64,000 nucleotides of DNA from the NCBI RefSeq assembly GCF_024722015.1, contig NZ_JANQBD010000007.1, positions 124,001 to 188,000 of the forward strand, in the 5' to 3' direction. The notes under the pieces were generated by a model that made no database searches, was not told where the DNA came from, and saw only the letters and a list, made by a program, of their open reading frames with translations. Numbering within the stretch: position 1 is the stretch's first letter; every line of letters starts with the position of its first letter. Source of the DNA: Paenibacillus radicis (ex Xue et al. 2023). Its GTDB lineage: Bacteria; Bacillota; Bacilli; Paenibacillales; NBRC-103111. Positions 8,819 through 17,835 of the stretch are shown here, piece by piece. The position numbers and the translations under genes were made by a program.

Positions 8819-9295
8819 TTACAAAAGCTTCTCGATCGCATTTGTTAATTCTGCATCCTCAGGTGTGACTTTGCTCGAAAAGCGCCCAGCAATCGAACCA
8901 TCCTTGGCAATGAGGAATTTCTCAAAATTCCATTTCACATCGCCTTGAGGCTCTGACTGTTCAGTCAACAGCTTGTACAATGGATGCTTGTTGTCTCCCA
9001 AAATATCAACCTTGGCTAAAACCTCAAAGGTTACGCCGTAATTCATGCTGCAAAACTGCTGGATCTCTTCGGCTGTGCCAGGTTCTTGACCACCAAAATC
9101 ATTGCAAGGAACTCCCAGAATGACAAGACCTTGGTCCTTATACTGCTGATTCAGCTTTTCCAGACCTGCATACTGAGGGGTAAAGCCGCATTTGGACGCA
9201 ACGTTCACAATCAGCAGAACCTTCCCTTTAAAGTCGTTTAAAGCCTTGGTTCCACCGTCTGCGGTTTGCACAGAAATATCATAAATAGATGACAT
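8819..9295 (-). CDS. Glutathione peroxidase-family thiol peroxidase (BsaA/Gpx type)
   Basis: 158 residues, the normal length of bacterial non-selenium Gpx. The peroxidatic cysteine is in NVASKCGFTPQY (Cys, not Sec). GVPCNDFGGQEPG and KWNFEKFLI complete the Gln/Trp/Asn active-site set. Bacilli lack glutathione, so the physiological reductant is probably thioredoxin or a bacillithiol-linked system; this is inference. The start is the ATG at 9295, seven bases after AAGGAGG. A TTG one codon upstream is less well placed. Monocistronic. Confidence 0.92.
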   Translation of the reverse strand: MSSIYDISVQTADGGTKALNDFKGKVLLIVNVASKCGFTPQYAGLEKLNQQYKDQGLVILGVPCNDFGGQEPGTAEEIQQFCSMNYGVTFEVLAKVDILGDNKHPLYKLLTEQSEPQGDVKWNFEKFLIAKDGSIAGRFSSKVTPEDAELTNAIEKLL

Positions 9296-9555
9296 CAAAA
9301 AACCTCCTTCGTGTTTTGCTGGAATGAAGCTGACACTGCACTGCCATTCGAGTCAACTTAGCAAAAAGGACTTGTGAAAGATAAGCTATCCTTTAGCTTC
9401 CTAAGCATACCATGGAAGTGTTTGTAATAAAAATGCCCCCTCGATTCGTATATGCAGATCAATTTTGATACAATAGCTTTAAAAATTACTCATTTTGAAA
9501 CCAGGGGGTTAGCGTATCGGTTTATATATAGAACCGGCTTACGCGATTACATGTT

Positions 9556-10857
9556 ATGAATGAAATTGTAACCATACAAAATAAATTAGAGCAAGCCTTC
9601 AAGCTGCTGGAGAGCCGTTTTCTTGAGCGCGAAGAGCTGATCAGACTTTTGCTGCTTGGCTTGATGAGCAATGAGAATGTATTATTAATCGGACCTCCAG
9701 GCACGGCAAAATCCCAGCTGGCAAGAGCCGTTTCCCAGCTATGCGGAGGCGGACAATGGTACGACTATTTACTGACCCGCTTCACAACGCCTGATGAGCT
9801 ATTCGGACCGGTATCCTTGCAGCAGCTTAAGCAGGATCAATATGTTCGGAAAACAAGCGGTTATTTGCCTTCGGCAGACTTTGCTTTTTTGGACGAAATT
9901 TTCAAGGCTAACAGTGCCATCCTCAACGCTCTATTGTCGATTCTAAATGAACGCATTTTCTTCAATGGCCGTGAAAAGGAAAACGTCCCCCTTGTATTCC
10001 TCATGGCTGCATCTAATGAGCTGCCTGAGGAAAACGAACAGCTGACCGCACTCTATGACCGCTTTCTTATCCGCTATGAGGTCGGCGTTTTGAAGCAAAT
10101 GTCGAGCTATGAACGGATGTTCCAGCTTCCCACAGAACCGCTCCCCGCCCTGATCTCTACAAAGGATGTACAGGCGGTCCGTTTAGCAGCCGAACAGGTA
10201 ACTATTCCTGAACCGCTCATTTATATGCTCTACCAACTGAAAACAGAGATGGAAGCCAAGGAATTTGCACTCTCCGATCGTCGCTGGCGCAAGATTGGGC
10301 ATGTCTGGAAAACTTCAGCAGCTCTAAATGGACGCAATAACGTGAATGTGTGGGATACCGTTTACACCTCGCATATGCTATGGGATTTCCCAGAGGACTT
10401 GACCGTGCTTCAAGAAATGTTTCAGAAACGGTTTCAAGACGCATTAAAGCAGGAATCAGAGCGAGAGCTTCCTTTAAGTACCTATGATCAGACTGCCAAA
10501 CGATGGTTGGATATGGAGGATGAGCTTCATTCCTTTCAATTCAAGAAGGAAGTCGGCGCCAGGATGAGCAAGGACACACAAGAACAGACCAAGGAGCGTC
10601 TGGAGGATTGCCGGACTGAGCTTGAGGAAACTGCCAGACAGCTGCGCGGCAAGCTAGTACAGTGGCAGCAGCGAGAGAAAGATTTGCCTGGATATATACG
10701 TAATCAAAACTTCTTATTGATGCACACGGACCAATATGCAGTTAAATACACCCATCTTCGTATCCAGGGCGAGCGTATTTTGCAAACTATTCAAGGGCTG
10801 TACCGAACGCTATTTGACCGGGAGATACCAGGCATACAATATGATTACACTCTTTAA
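9556..10857 (+). CDS. MoxR-family AAA+ ATPase, RavA-like
   Basis: 433 residues. The AAA+ core covers about 25-300: Walker A LIGPPGTAKSQLA, Walker B ADFAFLDEIFKA, sensor 1 MAASNELPEENEQL, and the arginine-finger region LYDRFLIRYEV. These are the exact signatures of the RavA/MoxR branch. The C-terminal 130 residues are helical and charged. The next gene, 34 bases downstream, encodes a VWA protein, giving the ravA-viaA arrangement known from enterobacteria, where the pair acts as a chaperone-like module on metal or respiratory complexes. The client here is unknown. The ribosome binding site before ATG 9556 is weak. Confidence 0.87.
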   Translation: MNEIVTIQNKLEQAFKLLESRFLEREELIRLLLLGLMSNENVLLIGPPGTAKSQLARAVSQLCGGGQWYDYLLTRFTTPDELFGPVSLQQLKQDQYVRKTSGYLPSADFAFLDEIFKANSAILNALLSILNERIFFNGREKENVPLVFLMAASNELPEENEQLTALYDRFLIRYEVGVLKQMSSYERMFQLPTEPLPALISTKDVQAVRLAAEQVTIPEPLIYMLYQLKTEMEAKEFALSDRRWRKIGHVWKTSAALNGRNNVNVWDTVYTSHMLWDFPEDLTVLQEMFQKRFQDALKQESERELPLSTYDQTAKRWLDMEDELHSFQFKKEVGARMSKDTQEQTKERLEDCRTELEETARQLRGKLVQWQQREKDLPGYIRNQNFLLMHTDQYAVKYTHLRIQGERILQTIQGLYRTLFDREIPGIQYDYTL

Positions 10858-10891
10858 TTGAACCCATCCAGTATAGTGGCGGTGAACGAAA

Positions 10892-12601
10892 ATGATCATA
10901 CAATGCGCGAGAATTGACCGCTACATTTTTGACGGCTATGTCCATTCCTCCCGTACCGCACAGGAGTGGGTCCGTGAGGTGCAAGCATCCACTGCTTGGT
11001 TTTCTGTAGAGCTGTTTGCCGACTTTTTCATGTGCTTCTATTTGCCTAAGCCGGAAATTGACCGTTCGAAGGATGCCGCTCCCTTCCACCGGTGGTTGAT
11101 TGGGCAGCTGCGCAAACAGTTTTTTTACTTAACCATTCACCCGAGAACGATTGGAGAAGTTAATGCCTCCTTTAAAACAGCATTGAAGGCACTGATGTGG
11201 CTGACTGCCAGCTATTCTGAAGAAGTAACGCGGCGCAAGCAGGATGAGCAGCTGCTAACTATTGGCCTGAATGAGAAAAAACAGATGCAGGGCCAGGATA
11301 GCTCGCAAATTAACGAGCATCTGACTGAGAAGCAGATTGAGAAGCTGAAGCTGGTCGGCTATACTCTCCAGCAGGGAAAGCAGAATGTCGAAGATAAACA
11401 GGCTGGACTGGATTCTCGCCCTCTCGTTGAGGCGGAGATCATCCAGATGAAGGAGCGAATCCAGGCTCTCCGGGAGGAGGTGCGCACGGATTTCCTCAAG
11501 CGGGATAAAGCGAAGCAGAAGCTTAAGAAAGCGGAGACCGAGCTGGAGCAGCGCGAACGGCAGCTTGAACGCTTTACGAAGCGTGATCGGGAAACATTCC
11601 GCCAATTGGAGGAGCAGCTGGGGCAATGGCTCAGCCGCTCACTGAAGGAAAGCTTAAGCCGTGAGGATCACGAAAGCTTAAACGTTCATGAGCTGCTGCA
11701 AGCGAGCCAGCGTATAGCTAACCGCAAATGGGGAAGTGATTTAGGCAGGCTGCACCGGCAGGAATTCAATAACTACTTGCAGTGGATAGACAAGCTGAAA
11801 AGGCATCCGGAGCTGGTCGCCTTTCTGCAGGAGGTTGGCCGCAACTTGCAGCACTTAAAGGTGCAGCGCAAAAAAATGCGCTCCCCTCATATTCCGGAAG
11901 CCTACGATGATCTTCGCCAATCCGGCGACATCTCACATATGCTGGCAAGCGAGGCCAGTCTGCTGGCTGATGAAGACTATGAGATGTATTTTGCGGTAAA
12001 ATGGCTGGACCGCAAGCTGCTCACTTACAACATATCGGGCTTTACAGACGAACCCCAGAGAGGTCCGGTTATCTGTATGCTCGATACATCCCATTCCATG
12101 CGCGGCAGCAAGCTGCGGGTCGCGCAAATCTTTGTTGCCACCTTCGCCGCTTTCAGCTTACTGGAGCGCCGCGACTTCGTGCTGCTGCTGTTCGGCGCGC
12201 GCGGCGAGCTCGTAGAGCAGCCGCTCTACTGGCGCAAGCCGGACTGGCCCGCGTTCTACGCGCTCACGCAGCTCGCCTTCGGCGGCGGCACTCACTTCGA
12301 TGCGCCGATACGCCGCGGCATCGAGCTTGTGGAGGGGCATCCCCGCTTCGCGGATGCCGATTTCGTAATGGTCACCGATGGCATCGGGACCATAAGCGTC
12401 GCGGTTCGGCAGCAATTGGCCGAACTCGGTGCGCGCAAGCAAGTGCGGCTGCACTCGCTTATTATCGGCAGCGCTCGCAGGCACTTGGTGAATCAATACG
12501 ACATCCTTGGCGTATCTCATCAAGTTCGCTTCGCTGCCACATGGGAGTCGCAGGATACAGACAAAAATGAGCTTCTGCTTGATGTTTTTCGCAAAAGATA
12601 G
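10892..12601 (+). CDS. VWA-domain protein, ViaA-like partner of the MoxR ATPase
   Basis: 569 residues. An N-terminal helical region is followed by a long predicted coiled coil (about 175-245, rich in E, K, R and Q) and a C-terminal von Willebrand A domain from about 385. The metal site (MIDAS) DTSHSM and the later VTDGIG segment are present. ViaA proteins bind and stimulate the RavA ATPase. The third quarter of the gene (about 12150-12400) is clearly more GC-rich than its surroundings. A strong terminator follows within five bases. The substrate of the complex is not evident. Confidence 0.83.
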   Translation: MIIQCARIDRYIFDGYVHSSRTAQEWVREVQASTAWFSVELFADFFMCFYLPKPEIDRSKDAAPFHRWLIGQLRKQFFYLTIHPRTIGEVNASFKTALKALMWLTASYSEEVTRRKQDEQLLTIGLNEKKQMQGQDSSQINEHLTEKQIEKLKLVGYTLQQGKQNVEDKQAGLDSRPLVEAEIIQMKERIQALREEVRTDFLKRDKAKQKLKKAETELEQRERQLERFTKRDRETFRQLEEQLGQWLSRSLKESLSREDHESLNVHELLQASQRIANRKWGSDLGRLHRQEFNNYLQWIDKLKRHPELVAFLQEVGRNLQHLKVQRKKMRSPHIPEAYDDLRQSGDISHMLASEASLLADEDYEMYFAVKWLDRKLLTYNISGFTDEPQRGPVICMLDTSHSMRGSKLRVAQIFVATFAAFSLLERRDFVLLLFGARGELVEQPLYWRKPDWPAFYALTQLAFGGGTHFDAPIRRGIELVEGHPRFADADFVMVTDGIGTISVAVRQQLAELGARKQVRLHSLIIGSARRHLVNQYDILGVSHQVRFAATWESQDTDKNELLLDVFRKR

Positions 12602-12605
12602 AAAA

Positions 12606-12646
12606 ACAGGTGCAGTTCCCTGCAAGGGATATGCACCTGTTTTTTA
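12606..12646 (+). terminator. Terminator of the ravA-viaA-like pair
   Basis: ACAGGTGCA (12606-12614) pairs perfectly with TGCACCTGT (12632-12640), followed by TTTTTATT. It ends eight bases before the stop of the convergent gene at 12654. Confidence 0.88.
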
Positions 12647-12653
12647 TTCCGCA

Positions 12654-13151
12654 TTAACTCTTTTTCCTGGGGATCGAACTCGTCTGATAACGCTCGCTTA
12701 GTTGGATTTTCGCCAAATAAATCACCTGACCCAAATGCTCCGAGAAATGAGTCGCACATCCGTTCAGCACATCGAACACCGTCACTTGTCTGGCCCGAAC
12801 CTCTACGGTCTCCAACAGACGCTCTTCGCTAATAGTTGAAACAATCTGCTTCAATAAATCGAAGGACTTGTTAAACCGTTGAAGCAATTCTTCTCCACTG
12901 GCATGAAGACGAATATCAAATTCCGCATCCCTGTCACGACGGTCCACGCCACCCAACACGGTAGCTTCGATCCTTTGCTGGATGTTTCCTTCTATATGCA
13001 AAATAAGATTTGCAATGCTGTTGCATTCTTCATTTGGACGCCAATTCAGCTGCTCATCGTTTAACTGGCTGATTGCCGCAATCATCCGTTGCTGAATATC
13101 ATTCAGTTTAGTTTCCCAATTCGCTTTTACCACTTCAAACAGATTTCCCAC
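12654..13151 (-). CDS. DinB-superfamily protein, DUF1572 type
   Basis: About 165 residues of an all-helical DinB/YfiT-like protein. Characteristic text is QLNDEQLNWRPNEECNSIAN and LILHIEGNIQQRIE, matching the DUF1572 branch. Candidate metal ligands are the His in LILHIEGN and the two in ATHFSEH. Many relatives are metal-dependent thiol transferases (bacillithiol-linked), but activity here is unproven. I place the start at GTG 13151, nine bases after GAGAGGG; the ATG at 13160 directly abuts that SD and is therefore unlikely. It converges on the viaA-like gene. Confidence 0.8.
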   Translation of the reverse strand: MGNLFEVVKANWETKLNDIQQRMIAAISQLNDEQLNWRPNEECNSIANLILHIEGNIQQRIEATVLGGVDRRDRDAEFDIRLHASGEELLQRFNKSFDLLKQIVSTISEERLLETVEVRARQVTVFDVLNGCATHFSEHLGQVIYLAKIQLSERYQTSSIPRKKS

Positions 13152-13238
13152 ACAAGTCATCCCTCTCAACGTAAAATCGATCAAATGGATAATTGGTTAG
13201 CCCTTTACAAATTCCACTTATCTTGGAAGGAATCCTTT

Positions 13239-14309
13239 TTAATCCTCATCGGATTTTCGAACTATTTTGTCCACAATCTGCTGTAAGGGCTCCGGTTGAA
13301 GCAGCTCTACGGGCAAAATCCCCTTGTCAAACATCAAATCTTCGCCTTCAATGACAACTACATAACGATCGTCAACCTTGGCAATATGCAGCCGGTCTCC
13401 AAAGTCCGCCAATAGAGCTTTTACGGACATATGTCCGACCTTCAGCTTCATTTCAATGTCAGGCTTCTGCTCAATCATTACGGATGAAGCTTCCATAACC
13501 TGCTCATGAGACCACTTTTCTTGAAGCTGCCGCTGCTCGCTGCAAGCCCACAGCTCCACTTCCTCCAGCTCCTTCTCCCGCCCTTCCGCATTATTCTCAT
13601 AAACTTCCTCAATGTATTGATGCACGAAGCCGAGAACCTGCTCATTCATGATCTCAGGCATCGATTTTTCATACTCTACATATTTCAAAAAGTCTTCAAA
13701 GTAGCGCGCATGCGAAGATTGGTGAATTTTGATTTCCCAAGGCTCCAGTGTGCCTTCTTCAGGCATATGAGGGTACATTATCGATTTCATATTTTTGGCA
13801 TTAATCGCCATTTCCACTTTATTTAACAGACTTCGTTCATCGGTGATCCGGGCAATTTTTTGTTCAAAGTCGCATTTCAGCACGAAAATAAAAGGTTCAT
13901 CAAACAGCTTCTCATGCTTGGCCCGAACGATAAATACCGCTCCACCGCGTATCGCGCTTGTGTCCATATAAGCTTGTACTAACGAATCAGCATACTCCAT
14001 GTATAAGTCCATGGTTTCCGCCGTGCGCAAACGCGCAAATAAATTATAGTTAGGATTGCTGTCCAGCTCATAGCCCGGCTCAACGGCAAATCGACCGATC
14101 TTGGTCGGAACCTGCTCCGCCTTAGGATTGCGCTCTGCCGCGCGCTTAGCGGTCTTCGTAAACTCTCCGCCAAGAAACGAGCTTAACTCGCTTTCGGTAT
14201 AGTCATCCCCATCCAAGGTCTGGTAATGCTTGCAGCGTTTGCCTCCCTGCCCTTCTTCCCCATCAACCTGAATAACGAAAAATGAAATGTATTCAACTGC
14301 GAACTTCAT
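13239..14309 (-). CDS. DUF3900 family protein of unknown function
   Basis: 356 residues, soluble and acidic. I recognise the conserved N-terminal text (YISFFVIQVDGE, KRCKHYQTLDGD, PTKIGRFAVEPG) and the middle block (FVLKCDFEQKIARITDERSLL, MKSIMYPHMPEEG, KIHQSSHARYFEDFLKYVEYEK) as DUF3900, a Bacillales family without a known role. No catalytic motif, signal peptide or membrane segment is visible. It is followed by the DinB-like gene after 87 bases on the same strand. Confidence 0.8.
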   Translation of the reverse strand: MKFAVEYISFFVIQVDGEEGQGGKRCKHYQTLDGDDYTESELSSFLGGEFTKTAKRAAERNPKAEQVPTKIGRFAVEPGYELDSNPNYNLFARLRTAETMDLYMEYADSLVQAYMDTSAIRGGAVFIVRAKHEKLFDEPFIFVLKCDFEQKIARITDERSLLNKVEMAINAKNMKSIMYPHMPEEGTLEPWEIKIHQSSHARYFEDFLKYVEYEKSMPEIMNEQVLGFVHQYIEEVYENNAEGREKELEEVELWACSEQRQLQEKWSHEQVMEASSVMIEQKPDIEMKLKVGHMSVKALLADFGDRLHIAKVDDRYVVVIEGEDLMFDKGILPVELLQPEPLQQIVDKIVRKSDED

Positions 14310-14354
14310 TATTTATAGCTCCCCTATGCGTATGAAAATATCTGGAATGACAGT

Positions 14355-14396
14355 AAAAACCCACCCCATAGGCCATGAACAGCCTCCAAGGTGGGT
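14355..14396 (-). terminator. Terminator of the superoxide dismutase gene
   Basis: ACCCACC (14359-14365) pairs with GGTGGGT (14390-14396). Inside, GGCC and GGCTG blocks extend the stem imperfectly, and the minus strand continues TTTTTAC. Confidence 0.8.
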
Positions 14397-14471
14397 TCTC
14401 TTTCATCCTAACACAGGTTCAAAAAAGCGGCAATGATTCGCTGGTGGCAAAAACGGGTTTACCCCTCAGAC

Positions 14472-15122
14472 CTACAAAATCACACCGCAGGCAATCCGCG
14501 CTCCGGAATTTCCTGCGGGATCTGTTTTGTAATCATCGGCAGCTTCATGAATAACCAAGGCGGTACCGCCCGGCTTCAACAGTGAATTGGCTTTATCCTT
14601 GACTAGCGTAACTTTCTTGTCGATCAATTCCGCCTTTCCCTTGCCGTCGGAGCCGATCTCCAGATTAAGAAGATCACCGGCATGGTAGCCTTCGGGATTT
14701 TCAAAACCATGCTTTTTGCCTTCCGGGTTAAAATGTGCACCGGCAGAGTTAAAATCCGGTGCAGTACAAACCCCGGTTTGATGAATGTGGATACCGTGAA
14801 CACCTGGCGGGAGACCCGATACCTCAACCTGCAGCCTGACACCCTCAACTGCTTCAGACAATGCTGCTGTACCAACCTTGGCTCCCTTGCTGTCCATAAT
14901 GTCAATCCGTTTCACAACGGGTGCAGGTTCTTTCGCAGCAGCTTCGGCTGAAGCTGTGGGAGCTGGAGTTCCTTGACTATCGCTTACATGATGCTGTGGC
15001 TGCTGTACTGTAGCTGAAGAACCACGAGTTACTACAGTAGGCTGAGTGGCTCCCCACTCACATGATGATAGCAGCAGCATGAAGCTGATGCCTAGAGCCC
15101 CTTGACTTATCAATTTGTTCAT
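14472..15122 (-). CDS. sodC: Cu/Zn superoxide dismutase lipoprotein
   Basis: 216 residues. The N-terminal signal ends in the lipobox LSSC (Cys about 21), so the protein should be anchored outside the membrane. A Pro/Ala/Ser-rich linker (25-70) precedes the SodC fold. Metal ligands look complete: HGIHIH, AHFNPEGKKHG, HAGD, and the late Cu ligand in VIHEAADDY. The disulfide cysteines (GVCTAPDF and IACGVI) and the active-site Arg (GARIAC) are also present. B. subtilis YojM has lost Cu ligands, whereas this protein should be active in removing extracellular superoxide. It has its own terminator. Confidence 0.9.
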   Translation of the reverse strand: MNKLISQGALGISFMLLLSSCEWGATQPTVVTRGSSATVQQPQHHVSDSQGTPAPTASAEAAAKEPAPVVKRIDIMDSKGAKVGTAALSEAVEGVRLQVEVSGLPPGVHGIHIHQTGVCTAPDFNSAGAHFNPEGKKHGFENPEGYHAGDLLNLEIGSDGKGKAELIDKKVTLVKDKANSLLKPGGTALVIHEAADDYKTDPAGNSGARIACGVIL

Positions 15123-15222
15123 CTGTCAATCCTCCAAAAGGTAATGGTTCAAACTAACAACTACCATTGTTTCCTTTTGAAGAAGAGTTAAACCTGATTG
15201 GAATTAATAATGACTTCGAAGA

Positions 15223-15900
15223 TCATTTATAAAAAGGATTGCGCCATTCCATAAGCATCGCATAATTCAATGATTCTTCATCGTCGAGATAACCTCGTAC
15301 CAGTTTAACCGGCATTCGACCGCATCTCAGCAGGAAAGTAAGCACAGGATCCTTGAGACTTCCTCCTACTACAGCAGCTGTATATTGTTCGGCCGTCATC
15401 GTAACGGCATATTTACTGAAGCCCGGAATTCTCCCGCCTCCCAACAAACGCTTCAAATTCAACGCAATCACCACTTCATACATAGACTGCATGAGCAGCT
15501 TGCCTAGTCCCAGCTTCCGGTAAGCGGGGATCGCGCAAATATCTACGATGTACAGTGTATCGCCAGCTGGATTATGATTCCGAATATAACCGCTATCTGT
15601 TATTTCCTCCCAAGTATGATCAGTATGTCCAGGGTCAAAATTCACCAGCAGCCCTGTGATGGAGGCAACCGGCTTGCCAGCGATCTCCACACATAAAGCC
15701 CCCTCGGGGAAAAGGGTGATATGGTTGTTCAATTGTTCTTCGTTCCACCACAGCTCCGATGGAAATGGAGGCGGAAAGCTTTGCTGCTGAATGGATATAA
15801 GATCAGGAAAATCTTCCCTTGTATACGACCTGACCCGTGCTTTTACAGGCTGATCCAGCTCAAATACATACAATTCCTTACTATATAAGTATTCAGACAT
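15223..15900 (-). CDS. GNAT acetyltransferase paired with the nitrilase gene (YhcX N-terminal half)
   Basis: 225 residues of a GNAT-fold acetyltransferase. The acetyl-CoA site is in VDICAIPAYRKLGLGKLLM (R-x-x-G-x-G/A type). The start is ATG 15900, nine bases after a GGAG that lies inside the last codons of the nitrilase gene; a TTG at 15915 is possible but lacks an SD. The gap to the upstream nitrilase gene is only five bases. In B. subtilis YhcX the same two domains are fused in one polypeptide, so these two proteins probably form a complex. Substrate unknown. Confidence 0.82.
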   Translation of the reverse strand: MSEYLYSKELYVFELDQPVKARVRSYTREDFPDLISIQQQSFPPPFPSELWWNEEQLNNHITLFPEGALCVEIAGKPVASITGLLVNFDPGHTDHTWEEITDSGYIRNHNPAGDTLYIVDICAIPAYRKLGLGKLLMQSMYEVVIALNLKRLLGGGRIPGFSKYAVTMTAEQYTAAVVGGSLKDPVLTFLLRCGRMPVKLVRGYLDDEESLNYAMLMEWRNPFYK

Positions 15901-15905
15901 TGGAC

Positions 15906-16769
15906 TTAGCTCCAATCCGTATATAAATCCGTCCTACGATCGCGCCAGGTAGTAACAGAGCCTTTATCCCGCACCTGATGCAGCAAGCTTATATCCAAAT
16001 CCGCGGTAATAATCATATCATGATTGATTTCACCTGCTGCCAGAATACCGCCTGGAGGAAACGGAACATCATTAGGCGTAATGACAGCCGCTTGACCATA
16101 GTTGCCTCTCATAAAATCAACCGTTGGCAAAGAGCCTATCGTGCCTGTCGTCACCACATATACTTGATTTTCAATCGTCCGTGCATGACAAGTATACCGG
16201 ACTCGATGAAAGCCATGGCGGTCATCCGTACAAGACGGGCAGAAAATGACGTCTGCGCCTCGAGCCCTCGCCATACGCACAATCTCAGGAAATTCAATAT
16301 CATAGCAAATAAGAACCGCAATTCGACCTTTGACCGTATCGAATATTTGAAGCGCTTCTCCAGCAGCCATATTCCATCCTTTAACTTCCGCAGGTGTAAT
16401 ATGCAGCTTCCGCTGCTCAGCGACCGTACCATCGGGATAAAACAGAAAAGCAGTATTATACAAGCTGCCTTGATCTTCAATAATATGCGTCCCGCCAATT
16501 AAGTGAATGCCCGTGCTTTGAGCAAGGCCAGTAAAAAGCTGCTTATATCGCTCCGTAAATTCCGGTAATTCCTCAATAGTTAATGCAGCCGGATGATTTC
16601 TCCCACCGCCAATCGACATCAATTGAGTCGTAAACAGCTCAGGAAACAGCACAAAATCAGTTTCAAATTCCTCTGCGGTTTTTACATAATGAGTGACTTG
16701 AGCTGCAAATTCCTCAAAGCTTTGAATAGTATGTAAATGGTATTGGACTGCCGATACCCTTAATTTCAT
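15906..16769 (-). CDS. Carbon-nitrogen hydrolase (nitrilase superfamily amidohydrolase)
   Basis: 287 residues. The Glu-Lys-Cys triad of the superfamily is visible: E in LFPELFT, K in EQRKLHITPAEVKGW and C in VLICYDIEFPE. The family hydrolyses amides or nitriles of small molecules. Best match by eye is the C-terminal half of B. subtilis YhcX, where it is joined to a GNAT domain; here the GNAT gene follows five bases downstream. An omega-amidase or carbamoylputrescine amidase role is possible but not supported by anything specific. Confidence 0.85.
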   Translation of the reverse strand: MKLRVSAVQYHLHTIQSFEEFAAQVTHYVKTAEEFETDFVLFPELFTTQLMSIGGGRNHPAALTIEELPEFTERYKQLFTGLAQSTGIHLIGGTHIIEDQGSLYNTAFLFYPDGTVAEQRKLHITPAEVKGWNMAAGEALQIFDTVKGRIAVLICYDIEFPEIVRMARARGADVIFCPSCTDDRHGFHRVRYTCHARTIENQVYVVTTGTIGSLPTVDFMRGNYGQAAVITPNDVPFPPGGILAAGEINHDMIITADLDISLLHQVRDKGSVTTWRDRRTDLYTDWS

Positions 16770-16802
16770 ATTTGGCCTCCTGCTATCATCAGCTAGTATG
16801 GA

Positions 16803-17546
16803 TTAAGTAGATTGTATATTTTTTTCCGAAACTGTTTCGCCTTCCAATTCTTGCTCCTTCACGTCATCCTTCTCGAGATTTAATCCCTGTTCCTTATGAA
16901 CATCTGTGCGTTGTTCTTCAATCGGTTCAAAAAATAAAATATGCGGTTTTTTCAAACACCAGGTAGTCATGCAACGTTGATTACTGACGTTCACTGTCTT
17001 GAGTGGCTCCAGAAAAATACCTTGAAGCTTATCCGTCATTCGCATCAATCTTTCTTCATCCACAAGAAAACGTTCGCTCCCATCCGGCAGCTTAAAACGT
17101 TGATTTCCTAGCGGCTCCACTTTATCCTCAATGCCGATAGTCGAAGCCAGCCTTGCGAACAAAAGACCTCCGGGACGAAGCACGCGCCAAAGCTCATGAA
17201 CCATTAGCTGAAATTTCGCTTCGTTCTCTGCAAAATGCAAAACAGCATTGCTTATTACAACATCAAAGCTGTCGTTAGCAAAGCTCATCTTCTCCACGTT
17301 TTCCACCTGCGCCTGCTCATCTGACCATTCAGGCGCCAGTTTCGCACCCAGCTTTCTCACTTCCAATATGGCTTCTTCGGAGTGATCAACAGCATACACC
17401 TTATAGCCGCTGCGCAAAAAATAAACAAGATTGCGACCTGTACCACAGCCCGCATCAAGGATTCGCTGCTCTGGATTCATTCGACCTTTAAGCAGCTGAT
17501 CGAATAAATAAATATCGATATTGCCAAACAGCTCACGAGGATTCAT
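16803..17546 (-). CDS. Class I SAM-dependent methyltransferase
   Basis: 247 residues. Motif I is ILDAGCGTGRNLVYFL, motif II region YAVDHSEEAI, and FDVVISNAVLHF plus LRPGGLLFARL complete the Methyltransf_11 pattern. The C-terminal 50 residues are charged and low in complexity (EEQRTDVHKEQ and so on), likely disordered. Substrate unknown. It is 33 bases upstream of the nitrilase-GNAT pair on the same strand and may be co-transcribed. The 289 bases upstream hold no gene that I can see. Confidence 0.78.
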   Translation of the reverse strand: MNPRELFGNIDIYLFDQLLKGRMNPEQRILDAGCGTGRNLVYFLRSGYKVYAVDHSEEAILEVRKLGAKLAPEWSDEQAQVENVEKMSFANDSFDVVISNAVLHFAENEAKFQLMVHELWRVLRPGGLLFARLASTIGIEDKVEPLGNQRFKLPDGSERFLVDEERLMRMTDKLQGIFLEPLKTVNVSNQRCMTTWCLKKPHILFFEPIEEQRTDVHKEQGLNLEKDDVKEQELEGETVSEKNIQST

Positions 17547-17835
17547 CTTGCGTATCAGCTCTTTTCCGATTACAAATCATAACTATTTTGTGCAGCTAGT
17601 ATACCATCAATAATCGAATAAAACTATGCTGCTGCCTTAATTACAGGACAACAACGCAGTTTTTCTCCGCCAAGCTTCCGGCAATGAACGGATACCAGCG
17701 ATTTAAGCTCAAGCGCGCACAAATCAAAACAAACCTTTATTCTACCAGCTAAAAGGAAATGTTCATAAAGCCTGCTTTGACTTTGTGAATCAGCCTTTTA
17801 GAGTAAGTTTAAAGGTTTGTTCCGTTTGTTTGAAT

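Noticed and set aside
12001-12570. Long Arg/Ala-rich frame inside the VWA gene
   Set aside because: Same-strand shadow caused by high GC in that part of the gene; no independent start signal.
15978-16502. 174-residue antisense frame over the nitrilase gene
   Set aside because: Composition is that of a shadow, and the nitrilase motifs on the other strand are clear.
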